The notes: generated by a model not told the origin, from the sequence alone. Shown: positions 34,890 through 42,914, counted from the stretch's first letter. The stretch: 64,000 bases of DNA from DASUPK01 sp963736685 (GCA_963736685.1 CAVTPZ010000017.1:62001-126000); one strand, 5' to 3'. Numbers and translations are program-made.

Positions 34890-35813
34890 GTGACAAAGGA
34901 ACTCGTTGTCGTGGCACTCGGCGGAAACGCACTCATCCGCCGTGGCGAGCAGGCGGACTCGTCGACGCAGAAGCGGAACCTCGCGGCGGCAGTCGCCGCG
35001 GTTGCGGAGGTGGCGCGCACGCACGACGTGGTCGTCACTCATGGCAATGGCCCCCAGGTCGGCCTGCTGGCGCTGCAGAGTGAGGCCTACCGGGAAGTCC
35101 CGCCGTATCCCCTCGATGTCCTCGGGGCTGAGAGCGAGGGCATGATCGGCTACCTGCTCGAGCAAGGCCTGGGCAACGCGCTCGGCGGGAGGCCCGTCGC
35201 CACGCTGCTCACGCAGGTGCTCGTCGACCGCGACGACCCCGCCTTCGGCCGGCCGACGAAACCGATCGGCCCGCAGTACGAACGCAGAGAAGCAGAGCGT
35301 CTGCGCGCCGAGCGCGGCTGGGCGATCGCACCGGACGGCGAGGGCTATCGCCGGGTCGTCTCGTCACCTGAGCCCCGCGACATCGTGGAGCTGGCGACGA
35401 TCCGGTTGCTGCTCGAAGCGGGGGTCCTGGTGGTGTGCGTGGGGGGAGGCGGGATTCCCGTCGTCCGCGATGACGAGGGACAGCTGGTGGGAGTCGAGGC
35501 CGTGATCGACAAGGATCTCGCCGCGGCGCTGCTCGCCTCCGAGCTGGCGGCCGACGCGCTGCTCCTGCTCACAGACGTCACCGCCGTCGCGACGGGCTGG
35601 GGCACGCCGGAGGCGAAGCCGCTGGGCGAATCCTCGACCGCTGAGTTACGGGGGATGGCCTGGGACCCTGGCTCGATCGGGCCAAAGGTCGAGGCTGCCT
35701 GCCGATTCGCCGAGACGCGCGGGAACGTGGCCGCGATCGGCGCCCTCGAGGACGCAGCTGCGATCCTGCGAGGCGAGTGCGGGACTCAAGTGACGTCCCG
35801 ACCAAAGGGTTAG
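34890..35813 (+). CDS. arcC: Carbamate kinase
   Basis: The 307-residue protein has the amino-acid-kinase fold and carbamate kinase landmarks: VVVALGGNALIRRGE, VVVTHGNGPQVGLLALQSEA, the PYPLDVLGAESEGMIGY insert, CVGGGGIPVVRDDEG, AVIDKDLAAALLA and MAWDPGSIGPKVEAACRFAE. It makes ATP from carbamoyl phosphate, or the reverse. No arginine deiminase genes are adjacent; the only partner is the divergent COG2403 GTPase. It starts at GTG 34890 within a 23-base intergenic gap and may be leaderless. Confidence 0.93.
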   Translation: MTKELVVVALGGNALIRRGEQADSSTQKRNLAAAVAAVAEVARTHDVVVTHGNGPQVGLLALQSEAYREVPPYPLDVLGAESEGMIGYLLEQGLGNALGGRPVATLLTQVLVDRDDPAFGRPTKPIGPQYERREAERLRAERGWAIAPDGEGYRRVVSSPEPRDIVELATIRLLLEAGVLVVCVGGGGIPVVRDDEGQLVGVEAVIDKDLAAALLASELAADALLLLTDVTAVATGWGTPEAKPLGESSTAELRGMAWDPGSIGPKVEAACRFAETRGNVAAIGALEDAAAILRGECGTQVTSRPKG

Positions 35814-36017
35814 CTTCGCGAGCAGCCCGATCTGAGGCTTCGCGCGAACCCCGTAATGACCAGCTGCGCAACCAACGCGACCTGTAGGGCGCCGACCAGG
35901 GAAGTCTCGTGTTCGGGGACGTACCCCCACCACCGCCTCCGGGCGAGCGATCACCACCGCCAGGACCAAGCTGGCGCCGATCCCCAACCTTGGTGCAAGC
36001 AACAAGCAGAATGCCCG

Positions 36018-37346
36018 TCAGACCGTCGTTACCGCCGTGCTCATCTGGGTCGCGCTCCCGGCCGGGTTGGTGGCCGTCACCCGGCAGGTGTAGCTGCCGG
36101 AGATGCTTGGCGTGTAGTTGGCCGCCGTGGCACCGCCGATGTCGGTGCCGTTGAGCCTCCACTGGTAGGTGAAGCTCTGTGGCGCGCGGTATAGGAAGGA
36201 GCCGACCAAGTCGGGCGCCCACAGGCCGCGTGAGCAGGAGAGCCGCTGCTCGAGAGGGCCAGAGTGGGTGCCGCCGAAGCCAAGCCCTCCAAAGGTTTCG
36301 TCGGGCAGCATGAGCGACCATGAGATAGCCGGCGCCCCAGTTCCGAGCGGGGCCCGGAGCACGGCGACGGCGCTTGGGGAGCTGACCCCCTGTGCCGAGC
36401 CATAGAGCGTGTCGACGGTGCCGCCGCCCGCGAGGGGCGCCCCCCGGATCGTGTCGTCCGCGTTGGCCCAGTAGATCCGGCCCGGCGAACTTCTGGTGGG
36501 AAAGAAGCGGGACAACAGATCTTCGGCCCAGTTCGGGGCTCTCTTCAGCCACCCACCCAAGGAGCCCCGACCAATCGTCGCCGGACCCGCGGGTGGGGGG
36601 TCGATCGCCACACCTCCCGGATGGAGCACTCCCTGGCCCGGGCCGTAGAGCGTGTCGACGGTGCCGCCGCCCGCGAGCGGGGCCCCCCGGATCGTTCCGT
36701 CGGTGTAGTTGGCCCAGTAGATCCGCCCTGCAGCGGGGTCGGTAGCCACCCCGGTCGGTCCGTAAACCGGCGGCCCCCACCTCCCTCCAGGCCCCGGGCC
36801 GTAGAGGGTGTTGACGGTGCCACCGCCGGCGAGTGGGGCGCCCAAGAGCGTTCCGTAGCCGCTGTCGCTCCAGTAGATCCGCCCTCCGGCTGGGTCGATC
36901 GCCACCCCGGTCGGTGCGAACACGCCCTGCGCCGGATCGTAGAGGCTGACGACGGTGCCGCCCCCGGCGAGCGGAGCGCGCCGGATCTCCCCGTTGCCGT
37001 AGTCCCCGGTCCAGTAGAGCTGACCTGCGGCTGGGTCGATGGCCATCTTGACCGGGTCGGTCACCCCCTGCGCCGAGCCGTAGAGGGTGTCGACGGTGCC
37101 GCCTCCGGCGAGCGGAGCGGCACGGATCGTGTCGTCGCCGTAGTTCGTCCAGTGGATCCGCCCTGCGGCTGGATTGATCGTGATGCCGAGGGCGAGGTCC
37201 ACCCCCTGAGCCGAGCCGTAGAGGGTGTCGACGGTGCCACCGCCCGCAAGCGGGGCGCATCGGATCGTGTTGTCGCCGGTATTGATCCAGTAGACGGTGT
37301 CGGCCAAGCCACCAGCGAGCCTACACCCGGCCAGCAAGCCCTTCAA
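36018..37346 (-). CDS. YWTD/NHL-type beta-propeller with C-terminal Ig-like domain
   Basis: The 442-residue protein is built from near-identical blades of about 46 residues with the core GRIYWANYTDGTIRGAPLAG and GGTVDTLYGPGQGV. I count seven copies, the LDL-receptor class B (YWTD) pattern. Between blades 6 and 7 sits an unrelated stretch of about 35 residues (TIGRGSLGGWLKRAPNWAED onward). The last 80 residues form an Ig-like module (SFTYQWRLNGTDIGGATAAN, SGSYTCRVTATNPAGSATQ). It starts at TTG 37346 directly in the first blade without a signal peptide, so the true N-terminus may be lost. The role is unknown; surface binding is typical. Downstream, 35814-36017 holds only a 40-codon membrane-helix-like remnant on the minus strand. 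Confidence 0.72.
   Translation of the reverse strand: MKGLLAGCRLAGGLADTVYWINTGDNTIRCAPLAGGGTVDTLYGSAQGVDLALGITINPAAGRIHWTNYGDDTIRAAPLAGGGTVDTLYGSAQGVTDPVKMAIDPAAGQLYWTGDYGNGEIRRAPLAGGGTVVSLYDPAQGVFAPTGVAIDPAGGRIYWSDSGYGTLLGAPLAGGGTVNTLYGPGPGGRWGPPVYGPTGVATDPAAGRIYWANYTDGTIRGAPLAGGGTVDTLYGPGQGVLHPGGVAIDPPPAGPATIGRGSLGGWLKRAPNWAEDLLSRFFPTRSSPGRIYWANADDTIRGAPLAGGGTVDTLYGSAQGVSSPSAVAVLRAPLGTGAPAISWSLMLPDETFGGLGFGGTHSGPLEQRLSCSRGLWAPDLVGSFLYRAPQSFTYQWRLNGTDIGGATAANYTPSISGSYTCRVTATNPAGSATQMSTAVTTV
36395..37265. repeat. Tandem ~138-bp coding repeats (propeller blades)
   Basis: Blocks around GTGTCGACGGTGCCGCC, GCCCCCCGGATCGT and CAGTAGATCCGCCC recur about every 138 bp. They encode the YWTD blades of the gene on the minus strand. 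High identity between units suggests recent expansion or homogenisation. Confidence 0.8.
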
Positions 37347-37390
37347 GGTGGTGGCCGAACCTCGTAACCACTCGCGACGGAAAAACCAAA

Positions 37391-37410
37391 GGCCCTCTTT
37401 TCGGAGGGCC
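37391..37410. terminator. Terminator-like hairpin
   Basis: Arms GGCCCTC and GAGGGCC (7 bp) enclose a TTTTCG loop, preceded on the plus strand by an A-rich run that would be a T run for minus-strand transcripts. It lies between two minus-strand genes, so it more likely serves the secreted-protein gene starting at 37936. Confidence 0.65.
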
Positions 37411-37419
37411 CTCCGCGGA

Positions 37420-37449
37420 CTAGCGGGGGCCCGATTCGTCTCTCGCTAG
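37420..37449. repeat. Intergenic hairpin repeat, copy 2, with a compensatory stem change
   Basis: It is the same element as at 30685, but the terminal stem pair is flipped: arms CTAGCG and CGCTAG in place of GTAGCG and CGCTAC. The interior GGGGC, CGATTCG and TCTCT is retained. Base-pair swapping keeps the stem. Confidence 0.7.
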
Positions 37450-37474
37450 ACAGACGCGGTCGCGGCGCTGAGGC

Positions 37475-37936
37475 CTACTGCAGCTGGGCATGCCAGGGCA
37501 CTGTTCCGGTCAGGCAGCCTCCGCGATCGTCCGTGAACGTCCCGCTGGCACTCTTTCCCTTCTTGGTGAACTTGCCTTGGATCGTGACGACATCGCCGGC
37601 GCCAGTGTCGTTGGCGGAGATGGTGCCGCCGCCCTTGAACGTGCGGTTTGGCTTGACCTTCATCGGTTCCTTGAACTCGAAGGCGTCCTCGAGCAGCTCC
37701 ACGGGGCAGACCGGAAACCCGAAGGAGACTGCGAGAAAGCGCGTGACCTTGGCGTGCTTGAGGCTCTTTCCCGTGAGGTCGAAGTCCATGCCGACCATCG
37801 GGTGCCCTGCCTGGGTCCCCGGTCCGGCGTAAACCGCAACCTTCGCGTCGGCGCTGCCCGCGCACGTCAGAAGCAGAACCAGCAAGGGAATGACGAAGAC
37901 TCCCCCGGTCCGATGCGCGTTGGCCACGGTCGTCAC
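37475..37936 (-). CDS. Small secreted protein of unknown function
   Basis: The 153-residue protein has a signal peptide (GGVFVIPLLVLLLTCAGSAD then AKVA), which includes a Cys that could also act as a lipobox-like site (LLTCAGS). The mature part is predicted all-beta, with FPVCPVELLEDAFEFKEPMK, TISANDTGAGDVVTIQGKFT and ASGTFTDDRGGCLTGTVPW. The GKFTKKGKSASGTF strand pattern is seen in other actinobacterial secreted proteins of unknown role. It is separated from the downstream propeller gene by hairpins. Confidence 0.65.
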   Translation of the reverse strand: MTTVANAHRTGGVFVIPLLVLLLTCAGSADAKVAVYAGPGTQAGHPMVGMDFDLTGKSLKHAKVTRFLAVSFGFPVCPVELLEDAFEFKEPMKVKPNRTFKGGGTISANDTGAGDVVTIQGKFTKKGKSASGTFTDDRGGCLTGTVPWHAQLQ

Positions 37937-37969
37937 CGTAGCGCCTACGGACTGCCAACGGACAGTGCT

Positions 37970-40165
37970 CTACAGCAGCTCGGCGAGGTGCCGGGCCACC
38001 CGGGCTGCGCCGTCAGTCTCCACGTCGCGGTAGCCGACGTCGCGCCCAATCTCCTCCCCAATCGCCTCTGCAATGAGATCCGGCGAAGCGCTGTCGAAAT
38101 CCATGCGGCGACCGGCCCCATAGCGTTCGAGCCGGTGGCGGACGTGGAAGTTCTGCTCGAAGTGGTGGCGCAGCGGGAAGTAGAGGAACGGCCGTTTCTG
38201 TGCCGTCAGTTCCATCGAGGTGGTCAAGCCGCCCTGCACCACCGCCAGATCGCAGGCGGCTAGGTGCCGGTAGAGGTTGTGGACGTAGGGCACCACCTCT
38301 AGTCCGGGATGCGATGGGAGTGACGCGGGATCGATGCGCGGGCCTGCAACGACGACCATGCGTAGGTCCGGGACCCGCTCCTTGGCGGCCGGGAAGGCGG
38401 CGATCAGCCTTCGCAGCAGATCGCCGCCCACGCCCGACCCGCCGACGGTGACGATGCAGACGCGCTCGTCGTCCACGTAGCCCAGCTCGGCGCGCAGCCT
38501 GGTGCGGTCGCCGAGGTCGGCCGGGTCGAAGCCTGTCACGTATCCGGTGAAGTCGAAGTTTTGCTCGGTCCAGTCGCGAATCATCGGCAGCTGTGGCCCG
38601 AGCCGCTCCGGGACTATGTCGTCGGGGTTCCCCACGAACAGGGCCGTGTCGCGGATCTCGGGATGGTGGGCGATGTGGTCGATCATGTCGGCGTTGTAGT
38701 CGGCTGTCACGTACGCCTCACGCTCGCCCCCATCCTTCATCGGCAGAAAGCCGACGAAGTCGGTCAGCCATGCGAACGGGACACGCTTCTCGCCCGGGTT
38801 CTCGTGCAGGTAGTAGTCCAGCTCCCAGGCCTCGTCCCCGATCCAGAGGTCGTAGCGCTCGTCGCGCACGACGTCGTGAAAAAGCATGAAATTGGCCGCG
38901 AGAATCTCATCCATGCGGCGCAGCGCCTGGAAGCAGTGCAGGTCGTGCTCGGCTGACTCCGACTCGATGTGGTGGGACTCATTGGCGAGATGGGCACTGG
39001 CGGGGTGGATGCGCTCGCCCTCCCCTTCCAGCACCCGGGTGACCGGGTCCTGGGCGAGCCAGTCGATTTCGAGGTCCGGCGCGAGGCGCCTCAGCTCACG
39101 GGCGATCGCGACATCGCGCTGTGCGTGGCCAAGCCCGATCGGCGAGGAGATGAAGAGAGCGCGGGGACGACCATCGGGCCGATAGATGGTGGGATCGCGT
39201 GCGGTGCGCTTCCGCCCGAAGGCTTCCTCGGAGAAGTCACGCAGAGCAAGGTTGACCTGTACCGGCTTACGGGCATGCGGGAAGTGGCCTGCCCCGCGGA
39301 CGAGCTCGAGCTCTCCGCCGGCGTGGCGCGCCAGTGCCCGACCGTCACGGGGCGGAGTGATCTTGTCGCGAGTTCCCTGAATCACCAGGACAGGGCAGTC
39401 GAGACCTTGCGCCATCCCCCGCAGCGTGCGTCGATCGCTGTGTATTTCGCCCAGCGCCGTCGCAATCAGCGTCTCGGGATCGGTTTCGAGCGCCCAACCC
39501 ACTCCGTCCTCGATGCCCTTGGTGGAGTGCGGTTCCGAGAAGCAGCGCGTGATGAACCACTCGGCGAACTCGGGGTAGTCCTGGCGCCAGTGAACCGCAT
39601 TCATCCGCCCCCACCAGCGGTAGACGGGCGAGGGCCTCTGATAGCGCGACATGAGCCGAGGGTGGAGCAGAAACGAGTACTGCGACGGGGTATAGGGGAA
39701 CATCGGGGCGATGAAGACGGCGCCGGCGACCCGCTCGGGGGCGAGCCGTGCAAGCTCCAGCAGGTACTGCGCCCCGCGCGAGAGGCTCGCGATCACAGCG
39801 CGCTCAGTCCCGGTCGCGTCCATAACGGCAAGGCAGTCGCGAGCGAACTCCGCCGCCCCGTACCGCTGGGGGTCGCGGCAGCGGTCCGAGCGGCCGTTGC
39901 CGAGACCGTCCATCACGAGCACCCGGAAGTGCCGGGCAAAGTAGGGGATCTGCATCTTCCAGTGGCGCGAATGGACCAGCGACCAGGTGGGAATCAGGAA
40001 AAGCGTCTCCTCGCCCTCACCATAGACCTCGTAGAAGAGGTGCTGACCGTCGCGCTCGACGAAGCCGTCGATATCCGGATACCGGGCGCGGCTCTGCTCA
40101 CCGTCGCGGCCGATCGACAGCTCGGCAGGCTGCGGCGGGGCAGCGGTTTCCAGGATTGCCTTCAC
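37970..40165 (-). CDS. Fusion protein: alpha/beta hydrolase plus GT28/GT1-like glycosyltransferase
   Basis: The 731-residue protein joins two enzymes. Residues about 30-320 are an alpha/beta hydrolase: LFLIPTWSLVHSRHWKMQIP, VMDGLGNGRSDR, elbow ASLSRGAQYLLELA, acid in IQGTRDKITPPRD and His in GAGHFPHARK. Residues about 340-731 resemble MurG/UGT-type transferases: ISSPIGLGHAQRDVAIAREL at the N-lobe, TVGGSGVGGDLLRRLIAAFP, and the donor-site segment VVQGGLTTSMELTAQKRPFL with FPLRHHFEQNFHVRHRL. The GTG start overlaps the TetR stop in GTGA, so both are one operon. The fusion suggests one small molecule is both hydrolysed and glycosylated. No secretion signal. Confidence 0.85.
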   Translation of the reverse strand: MKAILETAAPPQPAELSIGRDGEQSRARYPDIDGFVERDGQHLFYEVYGEGEETLFLIPTWSLVHSRHWKMQIPYFARHFRVLVMDGLGNGRSDRCRDPQRYGAAEFARDCLAVMDATGTERAVIASLSRGAQYLLELARLAPERVAGAVFIAPMFPYTPSQYSFLLHPRLMSRYQRPSPVYRWWGRMNAVHWRQDYPEFAEWFITRCFSEPHSTKGIEDGVGWALETDPETLIATALGEIHSDRRTLRGMAQGLDCPVLVIQGTRDKITPPRDGRALARHAGGELELVRGAGHFPHARKPVQVNLALRDFSEEAFGRKRTARDPTIYRPDGRPRALFISSPIGLGHAQRDVAIARELRRLAPDLEIDWLAQDPVTRVLEGEGERIHPASAHLANESHHIESESAEHDLHCFQALRRMDEILAANFMLFHDVVRDERYDLWIGDEAWELDYYLHENPGEKRVPFAWLTDFVGFLPMKDGGEREAYVTADYNADMIDHIAHHPEIRDTALFVGNPDDIVPERLGPQLPMIRDWTEQNFDFTGYVTGFDPADLGDRTRLRAELGYVDDERVCIVTVGGSGVGGDLLRRLIAAFPAAKERVPDLRMVVVAGPRIDPASLPSHPGLEVVPYVHNLYRHLAACDLAVVQGGLTTSMELTAQKRPFLYFPLRHHFEQNFHVRHRLERYGAGRRMDFDSASPDLIAEAIGEEIGRDVGYRDVETDGAARVARHLAELL

Positions 40166-40797
40166 GGCTTTCCCTGCTCGAGCTCGGTGAGCCACCCGTC
40201 TATCGCTGCCAGCAACTCGGCGTGTCCGCGGTCGAAGCCCAGGAGGCGCTCGTTCAACAGGCCCTTGTTGAACTGCATGACCAGCGCCGCCAGGGCCTCG
40301 GCCGAGAAGCGGGAGCTGTCAAGGCCGTACTCGTCGATTGCTTGCGCGAGCGCGTCGCGGAGCAGCGAGCGCCAGCTCTCGTTGACGGCGTGCAGCCGCT
40401 CGCGCATCTCGGGCTTGCTCCAGGCGAGCGCTTCGAGCTCCGCCCACACTTTGGGATATCCAGCAGCGAGGTCATCGTCGATGTAGCCCACGGCGGCACG
40501 CCATTTCTCGGCGAAGGGCGCTTCGGTCCCGTACATCGCCCGCTGGCGGTCCAGCACGCGGCCTGTGAACCGCTCCAGTGTCTGCAGCAGCAGCTCGTCA
40601 ACCGAGCCGAAGTAGTAGTGGACGAGCCCGTGGTTCTGCCCCGCCTCGGTGGCGAGTTGCCGCGTCGAAATTCCCGCGGCACCCTCTCTGACTAGCAGCC
40701 GCTCGGCGGCATCGAGAAAGGCCTCGACATTGGCCTCCCTGATCGAGCGCTGGCCATCCTCGACTCCCACATCGGCGGTTGCAAGGGCTTTAGTCAT
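40162..40797 (-). CDS. TetR family transcriptional regulator
   Basis: The 211-residue protein has the TetR helix-turn-helix: FLDAAERLLVREGAAGISTR, QLATEAGQNHGLVHYYFGSV, DELLLQTLERF. The ligand domain has no recognisable specificity. It is translationally coupled to the downstream hydrolase-glycosyltransferase gene. Three AGTCAT half-sites overlap its start codon, a layout suggesting it represses its own operon. Confidence 0.92.
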   Translation of the reverse strand: MTKALATADVGVEDGQRSIREANVEAFLDAAERLLVREGAAGISTRQLATEAGQNHGLVHYYFGSVDELLLQTLERFTGRVLDRQRAMYGTEAPFAEKWRAAVGYIDDDLAAGYPKVWAELEALAWSKPEMRERLHAVNESWRSLLRDALAQAIDEYGLDSSRFSAEALAALVMQFNKGLLNERLLGFDRGHAELLAAIDGWLTELEQGKP

Positions 40798-40814
40798 ATG
40801 ACTTAGTCAGTCAT
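40792..40814. promoter_or_regulatory. Putative TetR operator (three AGTCAT half-sites)
   Basis: AGTCATATGACT (40792-40803) is a perfect 12-bp palindrome that includes the TetR start codon. A further AGTCAT at 40809-40814 forms a 6-bp inverted repeat with ATGACT over a 5-base spacer. The order suits binding of one or two TetR dimers. Confidence 0.6.
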
Positions 40815-40966
40815 CTAAGCACCGGAGCGAGCGGTTGTCAACCGCTCGCGGCTTGATCCGGGAGCGTGCGCGAGGTGATGGGGCCTGCTCAGAAGAGCTG
40901 CCAGCGGCGAGCCGGTCCCCGAGGTCCTCGAGCGCTTCGATCCTGAAGTTCGGAGGATTTCAAACC

Positions 40967-40990
40967 GCCGCTTCTCGTCCAAAGCGGCTA
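40967..40990. repeat. CTCGTCC-loop hairpin repeat, copy A
   Basis: Arms GCCGCTT and AAGCGGC flank the constant loop CTCGTCC (plus one A). Further copies lie at 41855, 42341 and, inverted, at 58551 and 59343. It sits downstream of a convergent gene in the 223-bp gap before the gene ending at 41021. Confidence 0.65.
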
Positions 40991-41020
40991 TCCGACCGAG
41001 CTCCGAATCGGGCGACCAGG

Positions 41021-41689
41021 TCAGACCGGGAGCAGCTGCGCCTTTTTACGGCACTTCTTCCGCGCCTTCTTTGAGTGCTTGTTCTTGCACTTCTTGAGGG
41101 CGGCCGCGCGTTGGCCCGTATTGCTCGGCGGCAGAGGTGTAGGCACGGTGTCGGGCGTGGTCACCGTGGCCGAGACGGGGTAGCGGACGAGGCTGCCCGG
41201 GGTGTCCGGCGAGACGGGGGTGTCCAGCGGGGGGTCGCCGCTGAACTGATCAAAGGTGTCGCCGGAATTGGACGTGAACGTGCCACAGTGCCCGAAAGGT
41301 GATCCGACGAAGATGCCGATGATGTCTCCGGGCTGCACCGGGATGTTCGCCGGGAAGGCGTTGAGAGCATGGAGGTTCTGGGTCCCGGCCGCCGCTTCGC
41401 CGACGAAGACATAGCCCCCACCCGACTGGGGCCTGGCTACCTTGAGTTTCAGTCCTGGGAGAACATCGATGCCGTTATGGAAGCTCCACGAGGTGATCAC
41501 CCCGGCGGCGCCGACGGTGTAGGAGTTGCCCGAGGACACGGATGTCTGTAGGTCGGTCTGGTTGCCACAGATCACCCCGCCTGCCTCGAAGTCCTGACCG
41601 ACGGTCGAGGTGGCCGCGGCCGCCTCTCCTCCGAAGAGCAGGAAGCTTGCGGCGGTAAGCGCCGCCACGAAGCCGGCCCTACGAACCAT
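41021..41689 (-). CDS. Secreted protein with Lys-rich two-Cys C-terminal tail
   Basis: The 222-residue protein has a signal peptide (MVRRAGFVAALTAASFLLFG then AAAATS). A beta-rich domain follows (GVICGNQTDLQTSVSSGNSY, ITSWSFHNGIDVLPGLKLKV, GDIIGIFVGSPFGHCGTF), then a Pro/Thr linker and the tail KKCKNKHSKKARKKC followed by RKKAQLLPV. The tail's two Cys are 11 residues apart, as in the gene at 31242. Linker plus basic Cys tail resembles a cell-surface sorting or cross-linking device, but this is inference. No named family is recognised. Confidence 0.68.
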   Translation of the reverse strand: MVRRAGFVAALTAASFLLFGGEAAAATSTVGQDFEAGGVICGNQTDLQTSVSSGNSYTVGAAGVITSWSFHNGIDVLPGLKLKVARPQSGGGYVFVGEAAAGTQNLHALNAFPANIPVQPGDIIGIFVGSPFGHCGTFTSNSGDTFDQFSGDPPLDTPVSPDTPGSLVRYPVSATVTTPDTVPTPLPPSNTGQRAAALKKCKNKHSKKARKKCRKKAQLLPV

Positions 41690-41833
41690 CCAACAACTCC
41701 CCTGTTCTCTTGGCTCTTGCCCGTCCAGTATCGCCCCATCTGACGGGGCAGATCAACCCCTGAAACTGCTGGGGCACGGAACGACGCTCTCCTTCTCGAC
41801 AGCCGCCCACGCGCAAGTGTCTCTTGGCGGAGT

Positions 41834-41880
41834 GCCGCTTTCCATGCAAAGCGGATAGCCGCTTCTCGTCCAAAGCAGCT
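41834..41880. repeat. Double hairpin repeat, copy B (CCATGC loop and CTCGTCC loop)
   Basis: Two hairpins stand back to back: CCGCTTT-CCATGC-AAAGCGG (41834-41853) and TAGCCGCTT-CTCGTCC-AAAGCAGCTA (41855-41880, one mismatch). This is the fullest copy of the element and links both loop types. Confidence 0.7.
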
Positions 41881-41895
41881 ACTCGAGACAGCCTC

Positions 41896-42252
41896 TTACG
41901 AGCGCGCGTACTCCTCCGCGGCTCGCGGCTCGAACTCAAAGCCGATGAACCCCTCGTCGCCGAGCACCCATGCGTCGTGACCAGGCTCGATCACGTAGGC
42001 CTCACCGGGTCCAAGCTCGAGCTCTGTGCCGTCGTCATGTGCCACATGCATCCGACCAGACTGAACAACGCCAACATGCCGAACCTGGCAGCTGTCCGTG
42101 CCAACCACCGGCTTCACGCATTCGGACCATTTCCAGCCGGGTTCGAAAGCAAAGCGCGCAGCGGTTGTGCCCCCCGTGTGGACGACGTCCACGCGCGTTT
42201 TCTCTGGAGTTCGGCTCTCGTCCGGTGAATCGTCGAGACTTCGGTCGACCAA
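41896..42252 (-). CDS. Cupin-domain protein
   Basis: The 118-residue protein is one cupin barrel: FAFEPGWKWSECVKPVVGTD, CQVRHVGVVQSGRMHVAHDD, GTELELGPGEAYVIEPGHDA, GFIGFEFEP. The metal motif is partly degenerate: the HxH of motif 1 reads VRHVG and motif 2 keeps PGHDAW. The start is a TTG at 42252. Function is unknown; it is flanked on both sides by hairpin repeats. Confidence 0.75.
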   Translation of the reverse strand: MVDRSLDDSPDESRTPEKTRVDVVHTGGTTAARFAFEPGWKWSECVKPVVGTDSCQVRHVGVVQSGRMHVAHDDGTELELGPGEAYVIEPGHDAWVLGDEGFIGFEFEPRAAEEYARS

Positions 42253-42320
42253 CCCTACGACTGGCCTGCTGGCCGATCAAGTCTGGGCCGGGCTAAGTCA
42301 GCTGAATCCCGCTCACTGTT

Positions 42321-42366
42321 GCCGCTCAACGCGCAGCGGGTAGCCGGTTCTCGTCCAAAGCGGCTA
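42321..42366. repeat. Double hairpin repeat, copy C
   Basis: TAGCCGGTT and AAAGCGGCTA flank CTCGTCC (42341-42366). Just upstream is a decayed version of the first hairpin (GCCGCT and AGCGG, 42321-42339). One mismatch is present in the main stem. Confidence 0.6.
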
Positions 42367-42452
42367 TTCCGGGTCTTCGCCCCCCCAGCGACCGAGACTC
42401 CCGCTCTCACGCGGAGGGAGCAGCGTCGCGGCCACGCTCCTACGATGCGAGC

Positions 42453-42851
42453 GTGGCCTCGAGCGGCATCGATCACGTCGTCATCGCCGTCAGCAACTGG
42501 GAGCGTTCGAACCGGTTCTACCGCGACGTCGTCGGCGCGGAGCTCGTGGCGCTGCCGCGCGGTCGCTACGCCTACCGAGTTGGACAGGCCCAGCTCAATG
42601 TCCACGGTCCCGGCGCCACGCCTTCACCATTGCCCGCCAAGCCCGTCACACCTGGAAACAGCGACCTATGCCTTCGCTGGGACGGCCCGATCGAGGAGGC
42701 CCTAGAGCACCTGCGGGCACATGGCGTCGAGATCATCGACGGGCCGGTGCCTCGCCAGGGCTCGGTCGGCGACGGCCTCAGCGTCTATTTCAACGACCCG
42801 GACGGATCGCTGCTCGAGTTCATCTCCTACGAAGCTCAGCCGACACGCTGA
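42453..42851 (+). CDS. VOC family protein (glyoxalase/extradiol dioxygenase superfamily)
   Basis: The 132-residue protein has the typical pair of modules: SGIDHVVIAVSNWERSNRFY RDVVG with the first His ligand, and LCLRWDGPIEEALEHLRAHG, YFNDPDGSLLEFISY with the last Glu ligand. The DPDGSLLEFISY ending is the classic VOC metal-site strand. The start is GTG 42453. It is a single-gene unit; the substrate is not predictable. Confidence 0.87.
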   Translation: MASSGIDHVVIAVSNWERSNRFYRDVVGAELVALPRGRYAYRVGQAQLNVHGPGATPSPLPAKPVTPGNSDLCLRWDGPIEEALEHLRAHGVEIIDGPVPRQGSVGDGLSVYFNDPDGSLLEFISYEAQPTR

Positions 42852-42892
42852 CGCCCTCTTTGGGCGAAGTGCGGGAGGCGCCCATTCCGACT

Positions 42893-42914
42893 GCTGCTTT
42901 CCATGCAAAGCAGC
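42893..42914. repeat. CCATGC-loop hairpin repeat, copy D, with compensatory change
   Basis: GCTGCTTT and AAAGCAGC flank the loop CCATGC. Compared with copy B (CCGCTTT, AAAGCGG) a C-G pair has become T-A on both arms, so pairing is preserved while the loop is unchanged. Confidence 0.65.

Noticed and set aside
35578..37260. 560-codon minus-strand frame over the YWTD gene
   Set aside because: It is the out-of-frame reading of the tandem propeller repeats (Arg/His-rich repeats) and has no natural start.
36395..37265. Regular repeats that could suggest a CRISPR array
   Set aside because: Unit length is about 138 bp, no unique spacers exist, and the repeats encode protein blades.
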